This document shows, in pieces, positions 25,959-33,790 of a stretch of DNA of 64,000 nucleotides. This DNA is from Dyadobacter linearis (lineage in GTDB: Bacteria > Bacteroidota > Bacteroidia > Cytophagales > Spirosomataceae). Each line of letters starts with the position of its first letter. Position 1 is the stretch's first letter. The position numbers were made by a program, and so were the translations under genes. The notes beneath the pieces were generated by a model. It was not told the origin of the DNA. It ran no database searches and saw only the letters and a program-made list of their open reading frames with translations. The DNA lies in NCBI RefSeq assembly GCF_907165045.1, contig NZ_CAJRAU010000003.1, positions 186,001-250,000 of the forward strand, read 5' to 3'.

Positions 25959-26648
25959 CTATAAAGGAACATTTAGGAATTGCGCCACCTCGAAACTGAC
26001 GAATACGTCGCGGTGGCTGACATCCACAAGAGGGGAAACGGGAAGCGGAATGGGCAGACTTTCGTCGTAATTCCCTTGGATTTTCGGAGTCGGAACGGAA
26101 ATGCGGATTGTATCGGGATACGTTTTCACCAGCGAAACGGGCCCGTCGATGGAAATGAGCGACGGCGACACATTGATAACACTGGAAATAACGTATCCCG
26201 GCTTAATATCAATACCGACGCTGTCGATACGGATCGGGATTATTTTCCTGATCTTGGGTTCGAAACTCAGCTCGAACGTATCAGCTACCACGTAGTTAAC
26301 GTGCAGGTTTGGGAATAGCTCCGTTACCTGGTCTGTGAGGGTAGTAGAATTGATAAAGCTGGCCTCGTTTGGATTTAAAACCTTGTATACCACAGGGTTA
26401 GCATTGAAATTCAGCCATGATTTTTGGAGCAAGCTCCATCCGTCACCCGATACATTGACTGAAATTCTCCTGGGCAGCGGCTGCATAGGAACGTAAGACG
26501 AATTATCGTATTCGATTTCAAGCGGATAATTGAGCTTGATCGAATAATTCTCCGTGTTCAGCACATTCATCAGCCAAAAGAAAGACGCAGCCAGCAAGCA
26601 TCCAATAAAAGTTTTGATTCTGTTTTGGTTTTGTGGTACGTGATTCAC
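25959..26648 (-). CDS. YbbR-like domain protein
   Basis: This 229-residue protein has one N-terminal membrane anchor (IKTFIGCLLAASFFWLMNVLN) and then beta-rich YbbR-type repeats facing the periplasm (RISVNVSGDGWSLLQKSWL, VINVSPSLISIDGPVSLVKTYPDTI). The function of YbbR domains is unclear; in Firmicutes (CdaR) they regulate the diadenylate cyclase CdaA, but no such enzyme is in this window. It sits between yajC and coaE, 12 bases from the yajC stop and 19 from the coaE start, so it is very probably co-transcribed with both. Confidence 0.88.
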   Translation of the reverse strand: MNHVPQNQNRIKTFIGCLLAASFFWLMNVLNTENYSIKLNYPLEIEYDNSSYVPMQPLPRRISVNVSGDGWSLLQKSWLNFNANPVVYKVLNPNEASFINSTTLTDQVTELFPNLHVNYVVADTFELSFEPKIRKIIPIRIDSVGIDIKPGYVISSVINVSPSLISIDGPVSLVKTYPDTIRISVPTPKIQGNYDESLPIPLPVSPLVDVSHRDVFVSFEVAQFLNVPL

Positions 26649-26660
26649 GGCCTGTTAGTT

Positions 26661-26963
26661 TTATCCGGCTATGGTGCGTGCGATTGCCGACTTATCGACA
26701 GTTAATTTTACTCCTTTATCCAATTCAAGAGTTACAGTTGCATCTTCAACGGTGTAAATTTTGGCATGAACTCCACCGATCGTTACAACCTGATCGCCTT
26801 TTTTAAGATTGGTAAGAAGCTCTTTTTGTTCTTTTTGTTTCTTTTGCTGCGGGCGGATCATAAAAAAGTAAAATACGCCGATAATACCGACCCACATTAC
26901 AACCTGATAAATCATGGTTTGTGAACCGTCGGATGCCGCTTGGGCTAAGAGAGAAAGCTTCAT
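26661..26963 (-). CDS. yajC: Preprotein translocase subunit YajC
   Basis: This 100-residue protein has a single membrane helix (VVMWVGIIGVFYFFMIRP) followed by the family signature RPQQKKQKEQKELLTNLKKGDQVVTIGGVHAKI. YajC associates with the SecDF accessory complex of the Sec translocon in the inner membrane. Length and motif order are normal. It is part of the nusB-coaE cluster on the minus strand. Confidence 0.96.
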   Translation of the reverse strand: MKLSLLAQAASDGSQTMIYQVVMWVGIIGVFYFFMIRPQQKKQKEQKELLTNLKKGDQVVTIGGVHAKIYTVEDATVTLELDKGVKLTVDKSAIARTIAG

Positions 26964-27020
26964 ATTAAGAGGTTGATTAGTAAAATTTAAACCGGATTCC
27001 GGTCATTCCAAGATAGTCGG

Positions 27021-27458
27021 CTATTTGCCTGTTGCTGGTTTTGAAGCAGCATTCACAATCCCTTTCAACCTGAGTTCGGAATATGCCGGCTCGGTGTTGG
27101 CGTAAACTGTGATCGTTTTCACTTGCGGGCCCGTTTTGTTTTTTGTGTCAAAACGAACTTTGATACTCGAAGTTTCATTCGGTCCGATCGGCTCTTTTGG
27201 CCATTCCGGAGTGGTACAGCCGCAGGAAGAAGAAATGTTGTTCAGGATCAAAGGATATTCTCCCTCATTCTTAAACTTAAAATCATGCTCTACCACCGCA
27301 CCTTCCTGAACTGTCCCGAAATCGTGGGAAGCACTGTCAAGCAATGCAAAAACAGGCATTTTTGAAGATGCCTGTTTTTCACTGTCTCCTTTTTCATTTG
27401 AACAATTAAAAAAGGAAAGCGTAATTCCCAATAGTATGCAAGCGGATATTTTTTTCAT
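27021..27458 (-). CDS. DUF1573 lipoprotein
   Basis: This 145-residue protein has a lipoprotein signal (LSFFNC with Cys19) and a DUF1573 Ig-like domain: HDFGTVQEGAVVEHDFKFKNEGEYPLILNNISSSCGCT. The SCGCT motif is the family hallmark. The function of DUF1573 proteins is not known; they resemble ASPM-SPD-2-Hydin folds and are abundant in Bacteroidota envelopes. It lies between the YtxH-type gene (9 bases upstream) and yajC, in the housekeeping cluster. Confidence 0.93.
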   Translation of the reverse strand: MKKISACILLGITLSFFNCSNEKGDSEKQASSKMPVFALLDSASHDFGTVQEGAVVEHDFKFKNEGEYPLILNNISSSCGCTTPEWPKEPIGPNETSSIKVRFDTKNKTGPQVKTITVYANTEPAYSELRLKGIVNAASKPATGK

Positions 27459-27467
27459 GTTGGTAGC

Positions 27468-27770
27468 TTAGCTGGCCTGACCTTTGATCTGGGCCATCAG
27501 GCGGTCAACATCTTCCAGTAGTTTTTCCGCCTTTTCACGGGCATCGTTCACTACTCTTTCGCCTTCGGAACGGGTGAAATTTTCAGGCTGGTCTTTTTTA
27601 TCAACTAAGTCCTGAATTACTTCCTGAAGTCTTTCGCGGTATTTAGACAAACGAAAAGTTAATTGTGTTCTGAGTACCTCTCCCTTATCGGGTGCATAAA
27701 GAATTCCCAATGCAGCACCTGTGACACAACCGGTCAAAAATGCTATCAGACTGTTACTGGTTTTACTCAT
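27468..27770 (-). CDS. YtxH-like membrane protein
   Basis: This 100-residue protein has an N-terminal hydrophobic helix rich in glycine (LIAFLTGCVTGAALGILYAPDKGEVLR), the YtxH family signature, followed by a long charged helix (YRERLQEVIQDLVDKKDQ, REKAEKLLEDVDRLMAQI). Members are usually stress-associated; the precise role is unknown. It is nine bases before the DUF1573 gene. Confidence 0.88.
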   Translation of the reverse strand: MSKTSNSLIAFLTGCVTGAALGILYAPDKGEVLRTQLTFRLSKYRERLQEVIQDLVDKKDQPENFTRSEGERVVNDAREKAEKLLEDVDRLMAQIKGQAS

Positions 27771-27842
27771 GATTTCTTTGTTTTAGCTGTTGGTCGCCAT
27801 AAAGCTTCCTATGGTTTAACAGCTCCAAAAACTATTCCATTT

Positions 27843-27866
27843 AAAACCCCGGGGCTATTTCCGGGT
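27843..27866 (-). terminator. Weak terminator candidate after nusB
   Basis: A short stem (CCCGG at 27848-27852 with CCGGG at 27861-27865) is followed on the minus strand by GGTTTTAA. It lies directly at the end of nusB and may only attenuate transcription into the ytxH-type gene. Confidence 0.4.
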
Positions 27867-29033
27867 CTATTTATTGTCAATCAATCCCCTTCCGCTTTTC
27901 CGTATCACGCCTTCTTTGGCAAGTTTAACGGACAACACGTCGAGGACGCCATTCACAAACTTACCACTTTTTGGGGTACTGTACCTTTTTGCAATTTCGA
28001 TAAACTCGTTGATCGTAACTTTCACGGGTATACCGGGGAAATGAATGAGCTCAGCCAAAGCGGTTTTCAGAATAATCAGATCCACGAGAGCTACCCTTTC
28101 CAATTCCCAGTTTTTCAATTGATCTTCGAGATAAACACCATATTGGTCGTTTTCAGCCACCACGATCCGACAAAGTTCTTCCACAAATTCCCTATCCTCT
28201 TCCCAATCCTTTGTCAACGGAGCGAGTTGAAAAGTATCTGCGCTGTCTGCGGATTTGAGGGTTTTGATAGCCAATCCGCGGATCAGTTCGCTGTGATCGG
28301 CCCAGTAGAGATCACGTTGTTCAAGATATTCGAGCGGAACTTCGTGTTTTAGAATGATCTGTCTTAAAATATGCTGGATCAGCGCCTGATCTTCTTCGGG
28401 CGTATGTTCCGCGACACGACAGTAAGCTTCGTAGGTTTCATCTTTCCGTAAGGCTTCTTTGTAAGTTTTACGGATCACACCCATTTCATTGCTCCAATTG
28501 ATCCCGCTGCGAATAATTTCTTCTGCGAGCGCTTTGTCCTCGGTCAACACCTGGATAACGCGGTTTGAATTAAGGCCAGAACTTTTCGGAAAAGGTGCTT
28601 CCGGATCTTCATATCTTCTCTCGCGGTCGATCTTCGACTGGTGCGACAGTTCAATCAGCATGGAAAGTATCCGGATAAAATCGGTGTAAATCAGCTCAGT
28701 TTCATTTAAAACCCGCCGCACCAGCTTTTCTCCATCACCCTTAGTTTGCCTGTCGTAAGCCTGATAGGCACTTCGGGCGACTCTCACTACTTGTTCGGGA
28801 AGATCCTTATCCGCACTCAGCTCGCCGTTTTTGATAAATTCGTCGAGTGCCAAATTTGCCATCTTGTTCAAGCTGGCCAGCTTCGGCTTATCCTGAAACT
28901 CCATCGAATTCAAATTCGGCAGAAAAGCCTCTTCAATGTGATCCAGCGCCAGCAGGCGGTTTGCCTCGGCAGTCAATTGCCGGGCGTAAAGTGCCTGAAC
29001 AGCCTTGGTCCTTAGTAATCTCCTATTCAGCAT
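27867..29033 (-). CDS. nusB: Transcription antitermination factor NusB
   Basis: This protein has 388 residues from the ATG at 29033 (MLNRRLLRTKAVQALYA). NusB binds boxA RNA with NusE and helps rRNA transcription. The C-terminal NusB domain is clear (ELIRGLAIKTLKSADS, then VEELCRIV, LVDLIILKTALAELIHFPGIPVKVTINEFIEIAKRYSTPKSGKFVNGVLD). Typical NusB has about 140 residues; Bacteroidota members have a long N-terminal extension, so 388 is normal here. It is the first gene of the cluster running toward coaE. Confidence 0.94.
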   Translation of the reverse strand: MLNRRLLRTKAVQALYARQLTAEANRLLALDHIEEAFLPNLNSMEFQDKPKLASLNKMANLALDEFIKNGELSADKDLPEQVVRVARSAYQAYDRQTKGDGEKLVRRVLNETELIYTDFIRILSMLIELSHQSKIDRERRYEDPEAPFPKSSGLNSNRVIQVLTEDKALAEEIIRSGINWSNEMGVIRKTYKEALRKDETYEAYCRVAEHTPEEDQALIQHILRQIILKHEVPLEYLEQRDLYWADHSELIRGLAIKTLKSADSADTFQLAPLTKDWEEDREFVEELCRIVVAENDQYGVYLEDQLKNWELERVALVDLIILKTALAELIHFPGIPVKVTINEFIEIAKRYSTPKSGKFVNGVLDVLSVKLAKEGVIRKSGRGLIDNK

Positions 29034-29188
29034 AAGCCGGGGTAACAATTGAAAAAAAAGTACAGTAATTCAAAGAACGTTTCTTCATATAAAGCAAGGC
29101 TACATCTTTAACCCTTGCGAGAATGTCTAAAATTTAGCGCAAAATTAGACTATTTTGTTCAGAATCGAAAAAATGAAATGCGTTCATC

Positions 29189-29196
29189 TAGTTTTG
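29189..29196 (+). promoter_or_regulatory. Candidate -7 promoter box of the ABC exporter gene
   Basis: TAGTTTTG matches TAnnTTTG and lies 66 bases before the GTG start at 29263. No TTG is present at the usual -33 spacing. Confidence 0.35.
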
Positions 29197-29262
29197 CAAC
29201 GTTTTGAATAAATAGGATGTTGCCTATTGCAAGACCACTTTTTCTTACCCAAAATTTACCCT

Positions 29263-31044
29263 GTGAAGGCATTAAAGTACCTCAATAAGTACTTGTGGAA
29301 ATATAAATGGTATCTCATTCTCGGGATACTTTTTACGATTATATCGAACCTCTTCGGGATTATTCCCGCTCAGTTGGTCAGATATGCGCTCGACCTGGTT
29401 ATTGAAACCCTCGATATATATTACCTCTTCAATGGCGTTTCGCTGCAAAGTGAAATCTATGATATTTTTGCTTTCAGCATTCTGCTCTACGGCTTGCTAA
29501 TCCTTTTAATGGCGCTTTTAAAAGGAATTTTCCTGTTCCTCGTGCGACAGACTATCATAGTCATGTCGCGGCATATTGAATTCGCGCTCAAAAACGATAT
29601 TTACCAGCATTACCAGACACTACCGGCCAGCTTTTTTAGGAAACACAGTACCGGGGATCTCATGGCGCGGATCTCGGAAGATGTGAGCAACGTGCGGATC
29701 TATGTAGGTCCGGCGCTGATGTACGGGATCAACCTCCTCGTGCTTTTCGTGCTTGTGATTACTTATATGGTTTCGGTGAGTCCGCAGCTTACCTTTTATG
29801 TACTGTTACCGCTGCCTGTGCTTTCTATCAGTGTTTATGTGGTCAATAGTATGATCATGAAACGCTCGCAGGAAATCCAGAAGCAACTTTCGGCATTGTC
29901 GACTTATGTTCAGGAAGCTTTTTCAGGAATCAGGGTTATTAAATCTTTCGTTCAGGAAAAACACTCTTTTGAAAATTTCGAAAAAGAAGCGGAGATTTTT
30001 AAAGATAAGTCGCTGAATCTGACAAAGGTTGATGCATTTTTCTATCCTGTGATCATCATGCTGATCGGTTTCAGTAACATACTGATCATTTATGTGGGTG
30101 GCCAGGAGATCATCAGCGGCCGGTTAACTCCCGGCAATATCACAGAGTTTATTCTGTATGTCAATATGCTCACGTGGCCGGTGATGGCGCTCGGCTGGAC
30201 TACCAGTCAAATCCAGCGCGCAGCTTCTTCCCAAACCAGGATCAATGAATTTTTGAACGAAAAAACTACCCTTGTATCCGAGAAAAACCTGGTTACACAG
30301 CTCGAAGGCGGGATCAGATTTCAGAATGTAAATTTCGTCTACCCCGATTCCGGCATTCAGGCGCTTCAAAATTTTGATCTCGAAATAAAACCGGGAGAAA
30401 CGGTTGCGATCCTGGGCACCACAGGTTCCGGAAAAAGTACGCTGGCGCATTTGCTTTGTCGGTTGTATGATCCTACCGGCGGCCAGATACTTGTCGATAA
30501 TGTGCCGATGAAAGATTACGATGTGCACGCGTATCGGCGTCAGATAGGTTACGTTCCGCAGGATGTTTTCCTTTTTTCTGATTCAATTCAAAACAATGTG
30601 CGTTTCGGAACCGTGGATATGCCTTTCGAGCGGATCGAGCAGGCGGTTAAGGATGCGGATCTCTACAATAATGTCAAAGATTTCCCGCAAGGATACGATA
30701 CCGTTTTGGGGGAAAGGGGAATTACACTTTCAGGAGGACAAAAACAGCGACTTTCAATAGCCCGCGCTATCGCACGTGATCCGAAGATTCTCGTGCTCGA
30801 CGATTGCTTGTCGGCCGTCGATACCAATACTGAGAATATCATACTCAATAATATGAAGCGGATTATGGATCAGCGCACGTCCGTGATCATTTCACACCGC
30901 GTTTCTTCTGCCAAACTGGCTGATAAAATTGTGGTACTGGATGAAGGAAAGATCATCGAACAAGGTACCCACGCCGCTTTAATGGAGTTGAACGGAGCTT
31001 ATAAAGAACTTTACGAAAAACAGCTCATCGCAGAAGAAGTGTAA
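29263..31044 (+). CDS. ABC exporter, fused permease and ATPase (MsbA-like)
   Basis: This is a half-transporter of about 593 residues. I choose the GTG at 29263 (MKALKYLNKYLWKYKW); a TTG at 29227 would add twelve residues. Six membrane helices lie in the first 320 residues (YLILGILFTIISNLFGIIPAQLV, IIMLIGFSNILIIYVGG and others). The ATPase has Walker A GTTGSGKSTLAHLL, the Q-loop IGYVPQDVFLF, signature LSGGQKQRLSIARAIARD, Walker B ILVLDDCLSAVD and the switch histidine in IISHRVSS. It should work as a homodimer exporting lipids or drugs. Aspartate replaces the usual catalytic glutamate after Walker B (LDDCLSA), as seen in many Bacteroidota members. Its stop is one base from the convergent repressor stop. 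Confidence 0.9.
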   Translation: MKALKYLNKYLWKYKWYLILGILFTIISNLFGIIPAQLVRYALDLVIETLDIYYLFNGVSLQSEIYDIFAFSILLYGLLILLMALLKGIFLFLVRQTIIVMSRHIEFALKNDIYQHYQTLPASFFRKHSTGDLMARISEDVSNVRIYVGPALMYGINLLVLFVLVITYMVSVSPQLTFYVLLPLPVLSISVYVVNSMIMKRSQEIQKQLSALSTYVQEAFSGIRVIKSFVQEKHSFENFEKEAEIFKDKSLNLTKVDAFFYPVIIMLIGFSNILIIYVGGQEIISGRLTPGNITEFILYVNMLTWPVMALGWTTSQIQRAASSQTRINEFLNEKTTLVSEKNLVTQLEGGIRFQNVNFVYPDSGIQALQNFDLEIKPGETVAILGTTGSGKSTLAHLLCRLYDPTGGQILVDNVPMKDYDVHAYRRQIGYVPQDVFLFSDSIQNNVRFGTVDMPFERIEQAVKDADLYNNVKDFPQGYDTVLGERGITLSGGQKQRLSIARAIARDPKILVLDDCLSAVDTNTENIILNNMKRIMDQRTSVIISHRVSSAKLADKIVVLDEGKIIEQGTHAALMELNGAYKELYEKQLIAEEV

Positions 31045-31045
31045 C

Positions 31046-31828
31046 CTATTTGGTCAGCTTCTTCATTTCTTCTTTCAATTCCCTCATATCATTGTGCAGA
31101 CTTTGCAGACTTACCTGCTGTGCATTCGCTTCCAGGTTGAAAGATAACTTGCTGCTTACCAGCCACATTTCCCGGATCTCATTCTGATCGATGCGGATTG
31201 GGGCATAATCGGGATTAAGGGAGACAAGATTGACGTAACCGGACTGGTTTTCTTTCTGCACTTTCTTGACTAATACACTGTCGGCTGTCACGACCACATA
31301 CATTCGCCGGTTGCTCAGATTTTCCATATCTTCCACCGCCTTACCCACGATCCATTCTCCCGATTCCAATACCGGCGACATACTATCCCCATCGACCTGA
31401 AATCCTCTGAAAGTGGCATTGCGATATTCAGGAAGCGGAATTCCAAATGCAGGCAGACTCTCAAACCACTGCGCATCCCCGATATTGCTCGGGTAACCCG
31501 CGGCAGCTTTTGCATTCACCAGCACGATATTCTCCTTTCCCTCATTATCCACCGTCACCACTTTCGGGTTCACCGATAGTTTGTCCGAATGCAAAAACTT
31601 CTGGGTACTCTCGCCAAAAAGCCAGAGCGGGTTAATATGGTATTTTTTCAGCAGCTCTTTCACAACCTGCCCTGGAATGCGGGTCCGCCCCCTTTCAATA
31701 TCAGCCGTAGTGGCACTGATACCCAGTTCCTCGGCAAAAGCAGCCTGTGTCAGGTTGAGCTCTTCCCGTACTTGCTTAAACCGTTTGAATTCTTCGTCTG
31801 CTGGCATTTTCTGCTTGTCAAATTGCAC
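31046..31828 (-). CDS. LexA/CI-like repressor (XRE HTH plus S24 self-cleavage domain)
   Basis: This 260-residue protein has an N-terminal helix-turn-helix (VREELNLTQAAFAEELGIS, TTADIERGRTRIPG, residues 19-53) and a C-terminal S24 domain. The expected self-cleavage bond Ala110-Gly111 lies in NAKAAAGYPS, the nucleophile Ser149 is in VDGDSMSPVL, and the general base is Lys188 in DSVLVKKV. A coiled-coil tail follows (LHNDMRELKEEMKKL). In LexA and CI, RecA filaments on damaged DNA trigger cleavage and derepression; the same is inferred here. It is divergent from the Y-family polymerase gene, and the 110-base space is filled with TTGGAA/TTCCAA repeats over both promoters. A second ATG at 31807 is possible. 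Confidence 0.9.
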   Translation of the reverse strand: MQFDKQKMPADEEFKRFKQVREELNLTQAAFAEELGISATTADIERGRTRIPGQVVKELLKKYHINPLWLFGESTQKFLHSDKLSVNPKVVTVDNEGKENIVLVNAKAAAGYPSNIGDAQWFESLPAFGIPLPEYRNATFRGFQVDGDSMSPVLESGEWIVGKAVEDMENLSNRRMYVVVTADSVLVKKVQKENQSGYVNLVSLNPDYAPIRIDQNEIREMWLVSSKLSFNLEANAQQVSLQSLHNDMRELKEEMKKLTK

Positions 31829-31841
31829 AATATCAATCCTT

Positions 31842-31935
31842 TTCCAAATCTACATTTTTTTTGGAATATTTCCTTTTTTATACTGGAACCAATCCATATA
31901 TTTGGAATAAATCCAGTAACCCGTAAATATTCCAA
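31842..31935. promoter_or_regulatory. Divergent promoter with a TTGGAA/TTCCAA operator array
   Basis: Four half-sites are present: TTCCAA at 31842-31847 and 31930-31935, TTGGAA at 31861-31866 and 31902-31907. They form perfect inverted repeats: TTGGAATATT (31861-31870) with AATATTCCAA (31926-31935), TTCCAAAT (31842-31849) with ATTTGGAA (31900-31907), and TACTGGA (31881-31887) with TCCAGTA (31912-31918). A plus-strand -7 box TATATTTG (31897-31904) and a minus-strand -7 box TAGATTTG (31845-31852) both overlap half-sites. A repressor bound here would shut both genes. Confidence 0.7.
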
Positions 31936-31938
31936 GCG

Positions 31939-33168
31939 ATGGACCGTACGATACTACACCTTGACCTTGATACTTTCTTCGTATCAGTCGAGAGAAAGCA
32001 CGATAGCAGGCTTGAAAAAAAGCCGGTGATGGTAGGCGGAACGGGCGATCGGGGTGTGGTGGCGGCTTGTAGTTACGAGACGCGGGCATTCGGCGTGCAT
32101 TCAGGTATGCCGATGAAAACGGCGCGGATGCTTTGTCCCGAAGCGATCGTGATCCGTGGCGAGGCGGGTATTTATTCGAAGGAATCCAAAATTGTGTCTG
32201 AGATTATCAGTGAAACAGTTCCGGTTTTCGAAAAAGCGAGTATTGATGAATTCTACGCGGATTTGTCTGGAATGGACAAATTTCTCGGCTCCTACCAGCT
32301 TTCGAAAAACCTGGGCGAGCGGATCCGAAAGGAAAGTGGGCTGCCTATTTCACTGGGACTTTCTACCAATAAAATAGTAGCAAAAGTGGCTACCGAAGAA
32401 GCTAAGCCAAATAATTACAGGAAAGTGGATGCGGGAATGGAGAAGTCGTTTCTGGCGCCGATGCTTGTGAATAAAATTCCGATGGTCGGTGAGAAAACGG
32501 ACAAGATCCTGCAAAATATGGGGATACGTTATGTGAAAACCATTCAGGAAATGCCTGTGCAGGTAATGAGTCAGGTTTTGGGTAAAAATGGCGTTGTGCT
32601 CTGGAACCGGGCAAATGGGCTTGACAACTCTCCTATTGTACCTTTCCACGAACGCAAATCCATTTCTAATGAGCGGACATTCGGGAAAGATACCGGCGAT
32701 ATTAAGCGGATGCGGGAAATGATCCGGGCTATGGGGGAAAATCTGGCATACCAGCTGCGGACCGGCAACAAGCTTACCTCTTGTATTTCAGTCAAGATCC
32801 GCTATTCCGACTTTAATACCTTTTCCAAACAGGCGAAAATTCCGTACACTTCGGCGGACCATATTCTGATCCCGCACATCGAGCGGCTTTTCGACCAGCT
32901 GCATAACCGGCGGATGATGGTGCGGCTGGTCGGCGTCAATTTCAGCGACCTCGTAACCGGCAATCATCAGATCAATATGTTCGACGACTCGGAAGAGCGC
33001 CTGAATCTCTACCTCGCCATGGATCATATCCGTAATAAATACGGGATCGACGACCGCGGCAACTCAATACTCAGCTGGGCCACCACCCTTGGCATCCCCA
33101 ATATATCCAGTATGGGAAACCCATTCAACGGAGATCCGCCAATCATTCCAGCGCACCGGAATGCCTGA
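31939..33168 (+). CDS. dinB: Y-family DNA polymerase (DinB/Pol IV-type) with clamp-binding motif
   Basis: This 409-residue translesion polymerase has the catalytic acidic residues Asp9 (HLDLDTFFVSVE) and Asp103-Glu104 (KASIDEFYADLSG). The nucleotide-binding region is VVAACSYETRAFGVHSGMPM, followed by SLGLSTNKIVAKVATEEAKP, a helix-hairpin-helix thumb (VNKIPMVGEKTDKILQNMGI) and a little-finger domain (KSISNERTFGKDT, SVKIRYSDFNTFSKQ). QINMF at residues 344-348 matches a beta-clamp-binding motif. It is an active-looking polymerase, unlike ImuB proteins, which lack these acids. The start lies four bases after the last operator half-site. A DnaE2-type gene follows on the same strand at 622 bases, with higBA in between. 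Confidence 0.93.
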   Translation: MDRTILHLDLDTFFVSVERKHDSRLEKKPVMVGGTGDRGVVAACSYETRAFGVHSGMPMKTARMLCPEAIVIRGEAGIYSKESKIVSEIISETVPVFEKASIDEFYADLSGMDKFLGSYQLSKNLGERIRKESGLPISLGLSTNKIVAKVATEEAKPNNYRKVDAGMEKSFLAPMLVNKIPMVGEKTDKILQNMGIRYVKTIQEMPVQVMSQVLGKNGVVLWNRANGLDNSPIVPFHERKSISNERTFGKDTGDIKRMREMIRAMGENLAYQLRTGNKLTSCISVKIRYSDFNTFSKQAKIPYTSADHILIPHIERLFDQLHNRRMMVRLVGVNFSDLVTGNHQINMFDDSEERLNLYLAMDHIRNKYGIDDRGNSILSWATTLGIPNISSMGNPFNGDPPIIPAHRNA

Positions 33169-33176
33169 ATGCGGAA

Positions 33177-33476
33177 TCAGGCAATATTCTGTTCCAACGC
33201 TTTTATGTTACTCAACTCATTGAAAATCAGATGCTGTTCCTTTTCCAAATCGTAATCGTCCTGCAAACCGAGCCAAAATTTTGGTGTGGTACCAAAATAC
33301 TTGCTGAGCCTCAACGCAGTATCCGCAGTAATCCGCCGCCTGCCTTTAATGATCTCGCTCACCCTGGTTTGAGGAATAGCAGTGTCTTTCGCGAGCTTGT
33401 ATGCAGTAATGCCCATCGGAACCAAAAATTCTTCCGACAAAATCTCCCCTGGATGTATGTTAGCTAGTCTTTCCAT
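33177..33476 (-). CDS. higA: HigA-family antitoxin
   Basis: This 99-residue XRE-type protein has the HigA opening NIHPGEILSEEFLVPMGI and the helix-turn-helix YKLAKDTAIPQTRVSEIIKGRRRI, then TADTALRLSKYFGTTPKFWLGLQDDYDLE, all typical of the family. HigA neutralises the HigB mRNA interferase and represses the operon. The toxin gene lies six bases upstream on the same strand but is frameshifted, so this antitoxin appears to have outlived its toxin. The stop lies eight bases from the end of the polymerase gene on the other strand. Confidence 0.93.
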   Translation of the reverse strand: MERLANIHPGEILSEEFLVPMGITAYKLAKDTAIPQTRVSEIIKGRRRITADTALRLSKYFGTTPKFWLGLQDDYDLEKEQHLIFNELSNIKALEQNIA

Positions 33477-33482
33477 TGAGTA

Positions 33483-33735
33483 TTAATGATAATCGATGAT
33501 ACTGACTTCAAATGCATTACCGTCTTGCCACCTAAAAACTATGCGCCATTGGATATTGATACGAATACTATAAAAGTCTTTCATATTGCCCGACAACTTT
33601 TCCAATCTGTTTGATGGTGGTATCCTGAGATCAGCGACGAGATGATGTGAGTTATTCAACATCTAATGGAAGCTTGGCGACACGCTCGCCAAACCATATT
33701 CTTTCAGTATCCTTTGAGCCAAAACTGACAATCAT
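33483..33735 (-). pseudogene. higB: Broken higB toxin gene
   Basis: From the ATG at 33735 the frame encodes MIVSFGSKDTERIW, GERVAKLPLDVE and then hits TAA at 33652-33654. In the next frame the rest of a HigB protein is intact: NNSHHLVADLRIPPSNRLEKLSG, NMKDFYSIRINIQWRIVFRWQDG and EVSIIDYH, ending in TAA at 33483-33485. What is missing between the two parts is the conserved helix that normally contains ARRKLRML. The remnant spans 253 bases, so an internal deletion of very roughly 30 bases broke the frame. The key residues of the RNase fold downstream are preserved, which suggests recent inactivation. Confidence 0.88.
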
Positions 33736-33743
33736 AACGTAGT

Positions 33744-33756
33744 GCGTTAGTAACGC
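33744..33756. promoter_or_regulatory. Palindromic operator candidate of higBA
   Basis: GCGTTAGTAACGC is a perfect 13-base palindrome with a single central base, nine bases upstream of the higB start. HigA antitoxins bind such palindromes over their own promoters. It is also 35 bases upstream of the DnaE2-type gene on the other strand and could influence it. Confidence 0.5.
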
Positions 33757-33790
33757 CGAAAGTAAGTAAATAGTTTATCATTTTCAAACC

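Noticed and set aside
29227-29262. TTG at 29227 as the start of the ABC exporter
   Set aside because: The twelve extra residues do not resemble the family's N-terminus. The GTG at 29263 gives MKALKYLNKYLW, which does.
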